From assembly GCA_022239325.1 (NCBI GenBank), contig JAKOGP010000006.1, positions 1-64,000 on the forward strand: a stretch of DNA of 64,000 bases, written 5' to 3'. Of the stretch, positions 25,506 to 34,155 are shown in pieces (the first letter of the stretch is position 1; each line of letters opens with the position of its first letter). Source of the stretch: Flavobacteriaceae bacterium LSUCC0859. Lineage in GTDB: Bacteria > Bacteroidota > Bacteroidia > Flavobacteriales > Flavobacteriaceae. Below the pieces are notes generated by a model, which did no database searches, had not been told where the DNA came from, and worked only from the letters and a program-made list of their open reading frames with translations. Both the position numbers and the translations under genes were made by a program.

Positions 25506-27713
25506 TTATAATCTACTTACTTTATCAATCCCGTTAATTTGCTTGAGATTGTTCATTAATTTTTGTAAGGTGTCATTATTTTTAACAACCACCCTAATTT
25601 TACCGCTAAAAGTACCTCCATCTGTACTAAAATTAATCGCCTTCATGTTTACATGCATCTGATTTGAAATGATTTTAGTAATGTGACTCACAAGCCCCAA
25701 ATGATCCAATCCATGTAAGGCAATCTCAGCAGAAAATTCTTCTTGGCTAGAGTCTATCCATTGGGCAGATATAATGCGGTAGGCGTAATTAGATTGTAAG
25801 GAGATGGCATTGGGACAGTTTTTTTTATGCACCTTAATGCCGTCATTAATACTGATAAAACCAAACACTTCATCTCCAGGAATAGCAAGACAGCAAGGAG
25901 AAAGCTTATAGGGTAATTTTTCTTCATCCTTGCCAAAGACTAGGGTGTCGTAATTGGCGGTAATTTCATCTTTGTCTATCTCCTCGGGCAATGGCACCCT
26001 GCGAATCTTATTTTTAAAGAAAGAAATAAAGGCATTGTTATAAGAGGCCGCAAAATCTTTAATTTTTGAATTGTCAATGATCCCATTTCCCACTCGATAA
26101 TACAAATCTAAGCTGGTTTTTAGCTTAAAAAACACCACTAGTTTATTTACAGTGTCCTCATTGAGGGATATTTTTTGAGATTTTAACTTTCTTCTTAAAA
26201 TTTCTTTTCCCTCTTCTGCAATGGCCTTTTTAGCTTCTTTGAGTGCTGTTTTTATCTTGGCTCTGGCCCTGGCCGTTGTAGCATAGCTAAGCCAGTTTTG
26301 CGTAGGCTTGGCATTTTCCGAGGTAATAATGTCTACCTGGTCTCCAGAGTGTAATGGCGTGTTAAGAGGTACTAATTTCCCATTTACTTTAGCTCCACGA
26401 GTCTTGCTCCCAATCTCTGTGTGAATGCTAAAGGCAAAATCCAAAGGCGTAGCTCCTTTGGGTAGTGATTTTAGGTCTCCTTTAGGAGTAAATACAAAAA
26501 TTTCTTTTGAATATAGGTTCAGTTTAAATTCCTCTACAAAATCTACTGCGTTGGCATTGTCATTTTCTAAAGCCTCTTGTAGTCTATTTAGCCATACGTC
26601 TATACCCTGCTCTTTTTGAGCGCCGTGTTTGTATTTAAAGTGCGCAGCATACCCTTTTTCTGCAATTTCATGCATGCGTTCAGAGCGTATCTGAACCTCT
26701 ACCCATTTTCCTTTAGGTCCCATAACTGTAATATGAAGTGCTTCATATCCGGTAGTTTTGGGGGAAGAAATCCAATCCCTTAGTCTAACAGGATTAGGGG
26801 TAAAGTGGTCGGTGACAATAGAGTATATTTTCCAAGCCAAGAATTTCTCATCCTCTGGTCTTGACTCGTACACAATCCTAATGGCAAACTTGTCATAAAT
26901 CTCGTCAAAATTGACCAGCTGTTTTTTCATTTTTCTCCGGATGGAGAAAATAGATTTCATACGACCCTTAATGGAGTATTTGAATTTTTCTTTGGCCAGC
27001 GAGGCTTTAATACTATTGGTAAAATCCTCAATATACTGCTGCTGCTCTTCTTTGCTTTCTTCAATTTTGTCTGAAATATCTTTAAACACCTCCGGTTCAG
27101 TGTACTTCAAACTCAGGTCTTCCAGTGCAGTTTTAATGTTATACAGGCCAATTCTGTGCGCCAAGGGTGCATAGATGTATAGAGTTTCAGAAGCTATCTT
27201 TAACTGTTTGTACTCCGGCATGGCGTCCATGGTGAGCATATTGTGATAGCGATCTGCAATCTTTATGATAATTACCCGAACATCATCATTGAGGGTGAGG
27301 AGCATTTTTCTGAAATTCTCTGCTTGCTGAGAGATGTTCATGTCCTTTTTGAGGTGGGCAATTTTAGTAAGTCCATTAACTATTCTCGCTACCACAGGGC
27401 CAAACAAGCGTTCTATATCTGGTAGGGTGTAAGAGGTGTCCTCTACCACGTCGTGCAAAAGGGCTGCAGCTATAGAAGTGGCGTCTAAGCCTATTTCTGA
27501 GGCCACAATTTTTGCAACTGCTATAGGGTGAAAAATATAAGCTTCGCCAGATTTTCTTCTTTGGTCAGAGTGTGCTTCTACGGCCGTGTCAAAGGCCAGT
27601 CGGATCATTTTCTTGTCGTCTGCAGAAAGGGTTTGATAGCTTATACGCAGCAGTTCTTTATACTCCCGAGCAATGGCTTTGTTTTCCTCAATAATGGCTT
27701 CTTCACTTAGCAT
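25506..27713 (-). CDS. rsh: RelA/SpoT homologue, bifunctional (p)ppGpp synthetase/hydrolase
   Basis: 735 residues, full length. Order: HD hydrolase domain with LLHDVVEDT and the ADRYHNM metal ligand; synthetase domain with YDKFAIRIVYE, RLRDWISSPKTTGYEALH and EVQIRS; TGS domain near 395-455 (FVFTPKGDLKSLPKGATPLD); helical and zinc-finger-like region with SPCCLAIPGDEV; C-terminal ACT domain (GLVSHITKIISNQMHVNM). An intact HD box and an RxKD-like RLRD motif, rather than the EXDD of monofunctional RelA, favour a bifunctional enzyme. It sets alarmone levels on starvation. TrmH lies 18 nt upstream. Confidence 0.94.
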   Translation of the reverse strand: MLSEEAIIEENKAIAREYKELLRISYQTLSADDKKMIRLAFDTAVEAHSDQRRKSGEAYIFHPIAVAKIVASEIGLDATSIAAALLHDVVEDTSYTLPDIERLFGPVVARIVNGLTKIAHLKKDMNISQQAENFRKMLLTLNDDVRVIIIKIADRYHNMLTMDAMPEYKQLKIASETLYIYAPLAHRIGLYNIKTALEDLSLKYTEPEVFKDISDKIEESKEEQQQYIEDFTNSIKASLAKEKFKYSIKGRMKSIFSIRRKMKKQLVNFDEIYDKFAIRIVYESRPEDEKFLAWKIYSIVTDHFTPNPVRLRDWISSPKTTGYEALHITVMGPKGKWVEVQIRSERMHEIAEKGYAAHFKYKHGAQKEQGIDVWLNRLQEALENDNANAVDFVEEFKLNLYSKEIFVFTPKGDLKSLPKGATPLDFAFSIHTEIGSKTRGAKVNGKLVPLNTPLHSGDQVDIITSENAKPTQNWLSYATTARARAKIKTALKEAKKAIAEEGKEILRRKLKSQKISLNEDTVNKLVVFFKLKTSLDLYYRVGNGIIDNSKIKDFAASYNNAFISFFKNKIRRVPLPEEIDKDEITANYDTLVFGKDEEKLPYKLSPCCLAIPGDEVFGFISINDGIKVHKKNCPNAISLQSNYAYRIISAQWIDSSQEEFSAEIALHGLDHLGLVSHITKIISNQMHVNMKAINFSTDGGTFSGKIRVVVKNNDTLQKLMNNLKQINGIDKVSRL

Positions 27714-27731
27714 AGCATAAAGATAGTTATT

Positions 27732-28553
27732 CTATAAAATGGATCTTTGCCTAAGGGCTTCAAAAATTAAAATTCCTGCGGCCACAGACACATTCATGGA
27801 GTCTATGGCACCCCGCATGGGAATGCGAATGTTTTGGTTGGAAGCCTCCAACCAAAGGGCGTCTAAGCCCGTAGCCTCTGTCCCAACTACAAGGGCTGTG
27901 GGGCCCGAAAAATCAATTTCTGTATAAGGGCAAGACGCCTGCAGCGCCGCTGCGTATACATTCGCCTGTAGCTTCTCTAGAAATCGAAGTACCTCTGAAC
28001 TGCTCCCCATGGCTACTGGAACCGAGAAAACAGCTCCCACGGAGGAACGTACGATATTGGGATTATACAAGTCAGATTTTGGATTTGCAATAATTAGGGC
28101 GTCCAGATTGGCGGCATCGGCCGTGCGTAGCAAGGCTCCAATATTACCCGGCTTTTCAGGGGCTTCTGCCACTAAAACAAGTGGGTTTTTACGTTTTATG
28201 ATCAGTTGGTCTAGCTGGTGGTTTTTGGCTTTAACCACTGCAATCACACCTTCCGTACTGCCGCGCTGGGCTATTTTTTCGAACACCGCTTGAGAAATGT
28301 GGGTAGGAGCAAGATAGTTTCCCTGTACCTCTAATTTTGCGCGTACTGCTTCCTGCTGTTGCTCCTTGCAAATATGAGGCTGCACGTACCAGGAAAGCAC
28401 CTCGTAGCCAGCATCTATAGCCAGACCCAATTCCCGTTGGCCCTCAATGATAAAACTAGAAGACTGTGTTCTGGCCCTGGACTTTTCTTTGAGCCGGATC
28501 ATGTCTTTTACCTTTGGGTTTTGAAGGCTTTCTATGGATAAGGGGCTTTTCAT
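27732..28553 (-). CDS. TrmH/SpoU family RNA 2'-O-methyltransferase
   Basis: 273 residues. An N-terminal substrate-binding domain (KVKDMIRLKEKSRARTQSSS, FIIEGQREL) precedes a SPOUT domain with the three SpoU motifs: LVAEAPEKPGNIGALLRTAD, ALVVGTEATGLDALW and IPMRGAIDSMNVSVAAGILI, which form the trefoil knot that binds SAM. It probably modifies rRNA ribose (RlmB-like), but the nucleotide target is not readable. A -7 element ends 4 nt before the ATG, so the message is predicted leaderless, as for rlmD. Confidence 0.9.
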   Translation of the reverse strand: MKSPLSIESLQNPKVKDMIRLKEKSRARTQSSSFIIEGQRELGLAIDAGYEVLSWYVQPHICKEQQQEAVRAKLEVQGNYLAPTHISQAVFEKIAQRGSTEGVIAVVKAKNHQLDQLIIKRKNPLVLVAEAPEKPGNIGALLRTADAANLDALIIANPKSDLYNPNIVRSSVGAVFSVPVAMGSSSEVLRFLEKLQANVYAAALQASCPYTEIDFSGPTALVVGTEATGLDALWLEASNQNIRIPMRGAIDSMNVSVAAGILIFEALRQRSIL

Positions 28554-28557
28554 ATTA

Positions 28558-28565
28558 CAAAAGTA
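28558..28565 (-). promoter_or_regulatory. -7 element of trmH-rsh, predicted leaderless start
   Basis: The minus strand reads TACTTTTG, with 4 nt to the ATG at 28553: the same octamer and spacing as in front of rlmD. A terminator for the upstream genes lies just behind it. Confidence 0.65.
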
Positions 28566-28580
28566 TGCTATTTCTAAACA

Positions 28581-28613
28581 AAAAAAGAGGGCTTTTTAAG
28601 GAAGCCCTCTTTT
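28581..28613 (-). terminator. Terminator after the amidohydrolase operon
   Basis: AAAGAGGGCTT pairs with AAGCCCTCTTT. In the leftward direction it is followed by a T run, so it should end the two amidohydrolase genes before the trmH promoter. Confidence 0.85.
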
Positions 28614-28637
28614 GTATAAATGGAATGGACCAAGGAA

Positions 28638-29948
28638 TTATTTCCCCTCAAATTTTCCCATATAGCGCTTCCAAAGCTCCGTTTGGTGAGTCTCCAAAGA
28701 AATGGAACGGCCTTGAATAAAGGCGGCGCTGAGTTGGTTGGTTCTCATGTCTAAGGCGTCTCCTTGAGAGATGAAGAGTGTAGCACTTTTGCCAACCTCC
28801 AAGCTTCCAAACTCCCCATCTATCCCTAATATCTTAGCTGCATTGAGTGTGATTAAAGAGAGCGCTGTTTCCTTGTCCATACCCTGACCCACTACTTGGC
28901 CCGCGTAAAAAGGCAAGTTTCTGTTTTGGAAGTTAGCTGCGTCTGCATTTTGAATGCTCACCAATAGGCCTGCGTCTGCTAATAATTTAGGCAATTTATA
29001 GGGTTGGTCGTAGTCTGCGTCATCTGAGGGAGGCAATTGGTGGGTGGCTTCTACCAAGACTGGAATGCTGTGTTTCTTTAGAAAATCGATTACCTTATGG
29101 GCTTGAGCACCACCTACTAAGACCACTTCTTTTACCCCCAATTGTTTGGCGGTAGTAACTGCATCTATAATTTCTTTTTCTCCGTTTGCCGTTACAAATA
29201 ACTTCTGAGTCCCATTAAAAAGACCTTGAGTAGCCTCAAAAGGTCTATTTTGTTGGCGGGCCAGTTCTGGCTTATACACCTTGGCGTTTTCCATAAAAGT
29301 TTTGAAAGCCGCTATGTCTCTTTGGTAGTTTGCATTGGGTTTTAATCCGGGGTCTTCTCCCATCCACCAGCGACCTCTTCTAAAGCTAGAAGGCCAGTTT
29401 ACATGAACAGCGTCGTCTGTTTTAACCACTGCGTCTTCCCAGTTCCATGCGTCTAATTGCATGACAGAGGAGGTGCCAGACACAAAGCCTCCTTTAGGAG
29501 ACACCTGCGCCAATAAAATTCCATTGGGTCTCATGCTTTCTACTACCTTAGACTCTGCATTATAAGCAATTAAAGACCTAATATGTGGAATGATGTCTCC
29601 AATTTCATCTTGGTCGTCAGTGGCTCTAACGGCGTCTATTTCTACCAAACCTAAGGAGGTGCAGTTGGCTATAAACCCAGGATAAACATGCTGCCCAGAA
29701 GCGTCAATAAGCTTTCCTTTGGTGGGGGTGTCTGCGCCACCAATGGCAGTAATCTTTCCGTTTTCAAAAACTAAAGTTGCATTTTCAATCACAGATCCGT
29801 TTCCAATGTGAGCAGTAGCTCCTGTAACACTGATGGCCTCTGTTTGTGGGCTCGCAGGTGTTTGTTGGGCTACTAAGGTTCCTGTCACAACCCATGCCAG
29901 GGTCAAAATAGCTATTTTAATATGTTTCATAATAGTTGTTTTTTTCAA
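28638..29948 (-). CDS. Exported amidohydrolase-like protein lacking the metal-binding HxH
   Basis: 436 residues with a signal peptide (IAILTLAWVVTGTLVAQ); a second ATG at 29930 gives a tighter signal. The fold matches the imidazolonepropionase-like amidohydrolases (IDASGQHVYPGFIANCTS, GVKEVVLVGG, ALSLITLNAAKILGIDGEFGSLEVGKSATLF). Where active members have an HxH pair after PGFID, residues 91-98 read GFIANCTS, so the first two metal ligands are absent. It is probably catalytically inactive or unusual. It directly follows the larger amidohydrolase gene, without any gap. Confidence 0.82.
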   Translation of the reverse strand: MKKTTIMKHIKIAILTLAWVVTGTLVAQQTPASPQTEAISVTGATAHIGNGSVIENATLVFENGKITAIGGADTPTKGKLIDASGQHVYPGFIANCTSLGLVEIDAVRATDDQDEIGDIIPHIRSLIAYNAESKVVESMRPNGILLAQVSPKGGFVSGTSSVMQLDAWNWEDAVVKTDDAVHVNWPSSFRRGRWWMGEDPGLKPNANYQRDIAAFKTFMENAKVYKPELARQQNRPFEATQGLFNGTQKLFVTANGEKEIIDAVTTAKQLGVKEVVLVGGAQAHKVIDFLKKHSIPVLVEATHQLPPSDDADYDQPYKLPKLLADAGLLVSIQNADAANFQNRNLPFYAGQVVGQGMDKETALSLITLNAAKILGIDGEFGSLEVGKSATLFISQGDALDMRTNQLSAAFIQGRSISLETHQTELWKRYMGKFEGK

Positions 29949-32894
29949 TTATAGTTCTGTGTCACAGTGTAATTCCACCTTCATGCTTCTCTTTGGAGCC
30001 TGTGTGGGAGCTCCATTTTTCTTGTCTGCAATCATCATTTGGATCAGGGTATTTCTTTCCTTTTCAATGGCAGCTCTTTGTGCTTTGTCTGTTTCTATGT
30101 CAAAATAAGTAACACCTTCAATCATCGTTTTTTCAGACTTGGCATAGACAGATAAGGGGTGCGTATTCCAGAGAACCAGATCTGCGTCCTTACCCACAGC
30201 TATACTACCAACCCTGTGGTCTATATGTAAAAGTTTAGCCGGGTTAATGGTAACCATCTTCCAAGCCTCTTCTTCACTCATACCTCCGTATTTTACCGTT
30301 TTGGCTGCCTCTTGATTTAATCTTCTAGACATTTCTGCGTCGTCAGAGTTAATAGCCACCGTTACACCTTGGCTGTGCATAATGGCTGCATTGTATGGAA
30401 TAGCGTCGTTCACTTCGTATTTGTAGGCCCACCAGTCGGAGAAGGTAGAACCGCCAACGCCGTGCTCCGCCATTTTATCGGCTACTTTGTAGCCTTCCAA
30501 AATATGGGTAAAGGTGTTCACTCTAAAACCAAACTGTTCTGCTACTTTCATGAGCATATTAATCTCACTTTGTACATAAGAGTGGGCACTAATAAAGCGT
30601 TCTCCGTTTAAGATCTCTACTAAAACCTCCATTTCTTCGTCATAGCGATAGGGCTGTTTGGACTTTTTCAGGGCCTCGTATTCTTTGGCGCGTTGGAAGT
30701 AATTCACAAACATCTGTTCTACCCCCATTCGGGTCTGAGGAAAACGGCTGTAGGATTGCCAATTAGATTGCTTTACGTTTTCACCCAAAGCAAATTTGAT
30801 AAACTTAGGAGAATTCTCATAAATAAGTTCTTTGGCCGGTGCACCCCATTTGAGTTTAATAATGGCAGACCGACCTCCAATAGGGTTGGCAGAGCCGTGT
30901 AGCAGTTGCATGCTGGTTACCCCACCTGCTAAATCTCTGTAAATTCCCATATGCTCAGGGTCTACAACGTCTTCCATATTCACCTCTGCAGAGCTGTTTT
31001 GCCCGCCCTCATTTACAGCTTTAAGTGCAATATGAGAGTGTTCGTCAATAATTCCAGCCGTGAGGTGTTTTCCAGTGGCGTCTATCACCTTGGCGTTGCC
31101 AGCAGAAAGGTCTTTGCCAATCTTGCTGATTTTTCCATTTTTCACTAAAACATCTGTTTGCTCTAATATGCCTGCTGCCTCAGAGGTCCAGACCGTCGCA
31201 TTTTTAAACAGGGTGTTTTCTGCAGTAGGTCTTTGGGCGTAACCATAGCCTACGTTTGGATAGGTTACTGGCATGATTTCTGGGGCCGTCCCGGCCGATG
31301 CTTTTTTGTCTTTCTCCTTAAAAGCTTCTGTTTTAGTAGCTGTAAATAGAGATTCAGTCCCGTTTACTAAAACAATTTTTCCAGATATTTCATTGGCTTG
31401 GGTGGCCAAGGCAGACATTCTGTATTTGCCGCCTGCTTCTTGGTCTGTGATCACCATATGTATCCAACCTTCCTTGTATTTTAATGTAGTGGCTAAAGCA
31501 GTACTGTCTTCACTTATCTTAGCAGCTGGCTTTTCTACAGAACCACTGATTTTTAAATCTAAGTTGCGACCTTCAAAACTAAGGCGGTAAGAGCCTCTAA
31601 TATCTAAAATATCTTTGTCTTTTAAGATGTTTTTAGTCCCTTGGATCCAGTGTTCATAAATGGTGTTGTCAGACTCAAAAATATCTCCTGAGCTCACTAT
31701 AAAATTAGCCTGGGCTCCTGCTTTTAGATGTCCTATATCTGACCTACCCAACAAGCTAGCAGGCGTGGTAGTTAAGGCGGCTAGAGCCTTCGTTTTATCC
31801 AAACCGTACTGCACTGCTTTTTGGAGGTTTTTTAAAAAGTCTTTCTTGCTTTTTAATCCGTGAGCGGTCAGGGTAAAAGGAATACCCGCAGCTGCAATGG
31901 CCGCTGGGTTCATAGGAGCCTGATTCCAAGCTCTCATGTCTTCTAAAGACACATAACTCGCTTGGAAGGGGTCCTCTACGTCATAGGCTACTGGAAAATT
32001 AAGAGGTACAATTATAGGCGCATTGGCTGCTTTAATAGAGGCTATGTCTTCATAGGCGTCTCCACCACCTAAAATGGTAAAACGGATATTGGCTTGGTCG
32101 CCAATTTGGTCTGCTCTAAGAATATTTCCTTTGTCAGAAGCATCAAAAATAGCCAGACTGTTTTTATTGGCATTGAAGGCCTCAATAGATCGGTCTCGGG
32201 TATTGCTGTTGCCTCCGGCATACCAGGCGGCGTCTGAGAAAAATTGTCTTAAGAGCGCCATAGAACCCATTAGAGATCCGGGATAGGACTGTTTTTTAAT
32301 CCTACTTTTGTTAAAAGAAAAGTATTGCGCAGAGCGGCTTGCTAAAATACGCTGGGCATCTGTTTGCTCAGGATTTAGCGCAATGAGTGCGCCAGACCCT
32401 CTTGCAATTCCGTCTTGAAGGTGGGTGTTTACCACTCCAAAGCCTTGAGACATGAGCTCCTTTGCTTCTTTGTTGTTAAATGAAAAAGCGTCTATGGCAT
32501 TATTTTCAGGCATGATGTGGTCATTCCAATAAAAGCCTTCTCTGCTAGGATCATATTGCGAACCCCTACCACCACCACTAGATTTAGGGGTGTTTACTCC
32601 AAAATCTGAGTATAAATCTATAAAAGAGGGATAGATGGTTTTACCCTTCAAATCTGTAACTACTGCTTGTAATGGAATGTCCACTTGAGCTCCAACAGAC
32701 ACTACTTTGCCTTCTTTAATAAGTAAGGTAGCATTGTCTATGATTTGCGTGGGGCTCACGTACACGCGCGCATTGGTCAGTGCGGTGTAATTGTTGTTGG
32801 TGACTTTAACCCCATCATTTTTGGGGAAATAGTCTTGGCCCATGGCTGTGACACTCACAAAGCACAGACCTAAAAAGAGATTTTTAAATTTCAT
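29949..32894 (-). CDS. Large exported amidohydrolase with duplicated fold
   Basis: 981 residues from the ATG at 32894, which starts a clean signal peptide (KFKNLFLGLCFVSVTAMGQ); the frame opens slightly earlier at 32927. Two amidohydrolase-like halves are visible. The N-terminal one has IYPSFIDLYSDFG (residues 88-100) instead of the HxH motif. The C-terminal one keeps an intact pair, His619-x-His621 in GIIDEHSHIALK, plus HGSANPIGGR, SAHSYVQSE, THILEGYKVA and INSDDAEM. So one half is degenerate and the other may be active on an unknown periplasmic substrate. It is paired with the smaller degenerate protein downstream. Confidence 0.82.
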   Translation of the reverse strand: MKFKNLFLGLCFVSVTAMGQDYFPKNDGVKVTNNNYTALTNARVYVSPTQIIDNATLLIKEGKVVSVGAQVDIPLQAVVTDLKGKTIYPSFIDLYSDFGVNTPKSSGGGRGSQYDPSREGFYWNDHIMPENNAIDAFSFNNKEAKELMSQGFGVVNTHLQDGIARGSGALIALNPEQTDAQRILASRSAQYFSFNKSRIKKQSYPGSLMGSMALLRQFFSDAAWYAGGNSNTRDRSIEAFNANKNSLAIFDASDKGNILRADQIGDQANIRFTILGGGDAYEDIASIKAANAPIIVPLNFPVAYDVEDPFQASYVSLEDMRAWNQAPMNPAAIAAAGIPFTLTAHGLKSKKDFLKNLQKAVQYGLDKTKALAALTTTPASLLGRSDIGHLKAGAQANFIVSSGDIFESDNTIYEHWIQGTKNILKDKDILDIRGSYRLSFEGRNLDLKISGSVEKPAAKISEDSTALATTLKYKEGWIHMVITDQEAGGKYRMSALATQANEISGKIVLVNGTESLFTATKTEAFKEKDKKASAGTAPEIMPVTYPNVGYGYAQRPTAENTLFKNATVWTSEAAGILEQTDVLVKNGKISKIGKDLSAGNAKVIDATGKHLTAGIIDEHSHIALKAVNEGGQNSSAEVNMEDVVDPEHMGIYRDLAGGVTSMQLLHGSANPIGGRSAIIKLKWGAPAKELIYENSPKFIKFALGENVKQSNWQSYSRFPQTRMGVEQMFVNYFQRAKEYEALKKSKQPYRYDEEMEVLVEILNGERFISAHSYVQSEINMLMKVAEQFGFRVNTFTHILEGYKVADKMAEHGVGGSTFSDWWAYKYEVNDAIPYNAAIMHSQGVTVAINSDDAEMSRRLNQEAAKTVKYGGMSEEEAWKMVTINPAKLLHIDHRVGSIAVGKDADLVLWNTHPLSVYAKSEKTMIEGVTYFDIETDKAQRAAIEKERNTLIQMMIADKKNGAPTQAPKRSMKVELHCDTEL

Positions 32895-33007
32895 ACAATA
32901 CAATTTAGTTGGTGTTTTATTGCGCATTAAAATGCGGATCTTAAAGATAGTTAAAAGCGTAAAAACCCATGTAATTTTTAGGATTTTTTATAGATGTCCT
33001 TCATTTT

Positions 33008-34090
33008 TTAGGAATTTGTAAGTGGAAATTCACTGTGGTAGGCCAATAAAAGTTGAACAATCTGACCATAACTCTCCACCCCTGCTGCTTGCTTATTTAT
33101 TTTTAAAAAACTATTAAAGATCTTTTCAAAATAGGGTTCAAGTGGGTTTTCATAGCTGTTCCAAAAGTCTGTAGACTGCTGATAATTTTGTAAGACACCA
33201 GGTCTAATTTGGTCGCGTAATGCTTCATAATCCTCAGGTGATAGCCTGTGTAAATCCCTTAGGCAATAGGATAGGGCCAAGGTGGTGGCAGCATATTTAA
33301 AATAGGGGTTTGGATGTTTTAAAGCTGCAAGGTATCCGATAAAATTGGTATCTCTCTCTGAAGCATAACCTAGTTGGTGACCTACCTCATGGCTGGCCAC
33401 TAAGGGCAGCCTATACAATGGAATTTTTTGATTGATCTGTGCCTCTAGGCTAAAGGGATTTAGGTAGCCTGCGTAGCCCATATAAGAGAGAGGTGTGGCT
33501 ATAAGACTTTTCTTTAGGGCTGGTTTGTGGTATGCCAAAAGCGGGTATTGCTTAGCTAGCTTTGAGAAACCCTCTGGGGTTTGCTCTAAAATCTGGGCAG
33601 CTGTGAAGGGAACTTGGACCCCCTGCTCTTTGGAACTAGACAATTGGTTGTGTAATTGATTGGTCTTATAAACTAGGGACTGCGTTAGTTGGACTAAGCT
33701 GCTGCGGTCTGGGGAAACCGAGGGTAGTGCTAAGGTTTGGGCCAAAGGTTGCCTGTAGTAGTTAAACCCCCAGCTCAGATTAAATAGGAGGTAGACCCCT
33801 CCCAACAAACGCCCCACAAATAGCAAACTTTTTTTGAGTCCTTCTCGCTCTTTGCGGTATGCATATATTTTTTTTAGGCTGTAAGCAATACCTAGACCAT
33901 AGGCCAGGTCTCCAACAGAGAATGGGAATCTGGAGAACAGCCCTCTGAGCAAGGAACTCCAAAAAGGATACCATCCCCTTGAAAAATAAGCTTCAATACC
34001 ATCTGTATAATCGGAGATGTATTGCACCAACAAGAAGAGGGGCAGCCAAACAAAAGACCAAAGCCAATGGGGCTCTTTTTTCTGAAACAT
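33008..34090 (-). CDS. DUF3810 membrane protein with HExxH motif
   Basis: 360 residues. Two to three membrane helices near the N-terminus (LWSFVWLPLFLLVQYI, and further segments in the first 110 residues) are followed by a soluble domain containing SHEVGHQLGYASERDTN near residues 230-246. That is a zincin-type HExxH with a downstream Glu, so it may be a membrane-anchored metallopeptidase; the family itself is named DUF3810 and is uncharacterised. It is divergent from pepD; I saw no exact -7 element upstream. Confidence 0.8.
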   Translation of the reverse strand: MFQKKEPHWLWSFVWLPLFLLVQYISDYTDGIEAYFSRGWYPFWSSLLRGLFSRFPFSVGDLAYGLGIAYSLKKIYAYRKEREGLKKSLLFVGRLLGGVYLLFNLSWGFNYYRQPLAQTLALPSVSPDRSSLVQLTQSLVYKTNQLHNQLSSSKEQGVQVPFTAAQILEQTPEGFSKLAKQYPLLAYHKPALKKSLIATPLSYMGYAGYLNPFSLEAQINQKIPLYRLPLVASHEVGHQLGYASERDTNFIGYLAALKHPNPYFKYAATTLALSYCLRDLHRLSPEDYEALRDQIRPGVLQNYQQSTDFWNSYENPLEPYFEKIFNSFLKINKQAAGVESYGQIVQLLLAYHSEFPLTNS

Positions 34091-34125
34091 ATTTTAAAAA
34101 TACATATTCTCTGCTATACTTTGTA

Positions 34126-34133
34126 TAGTTTTG
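34126..34133 (+). promoter_or_regulatory. -7 element of pepD
   Basis: TAGTTTTG matches TANNTTTG, 22 nt before the ATG at 34156. Confidence 0.5.
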
Positions 34134-34155
34134 TGAGGAATAAAAACACGGTTTT

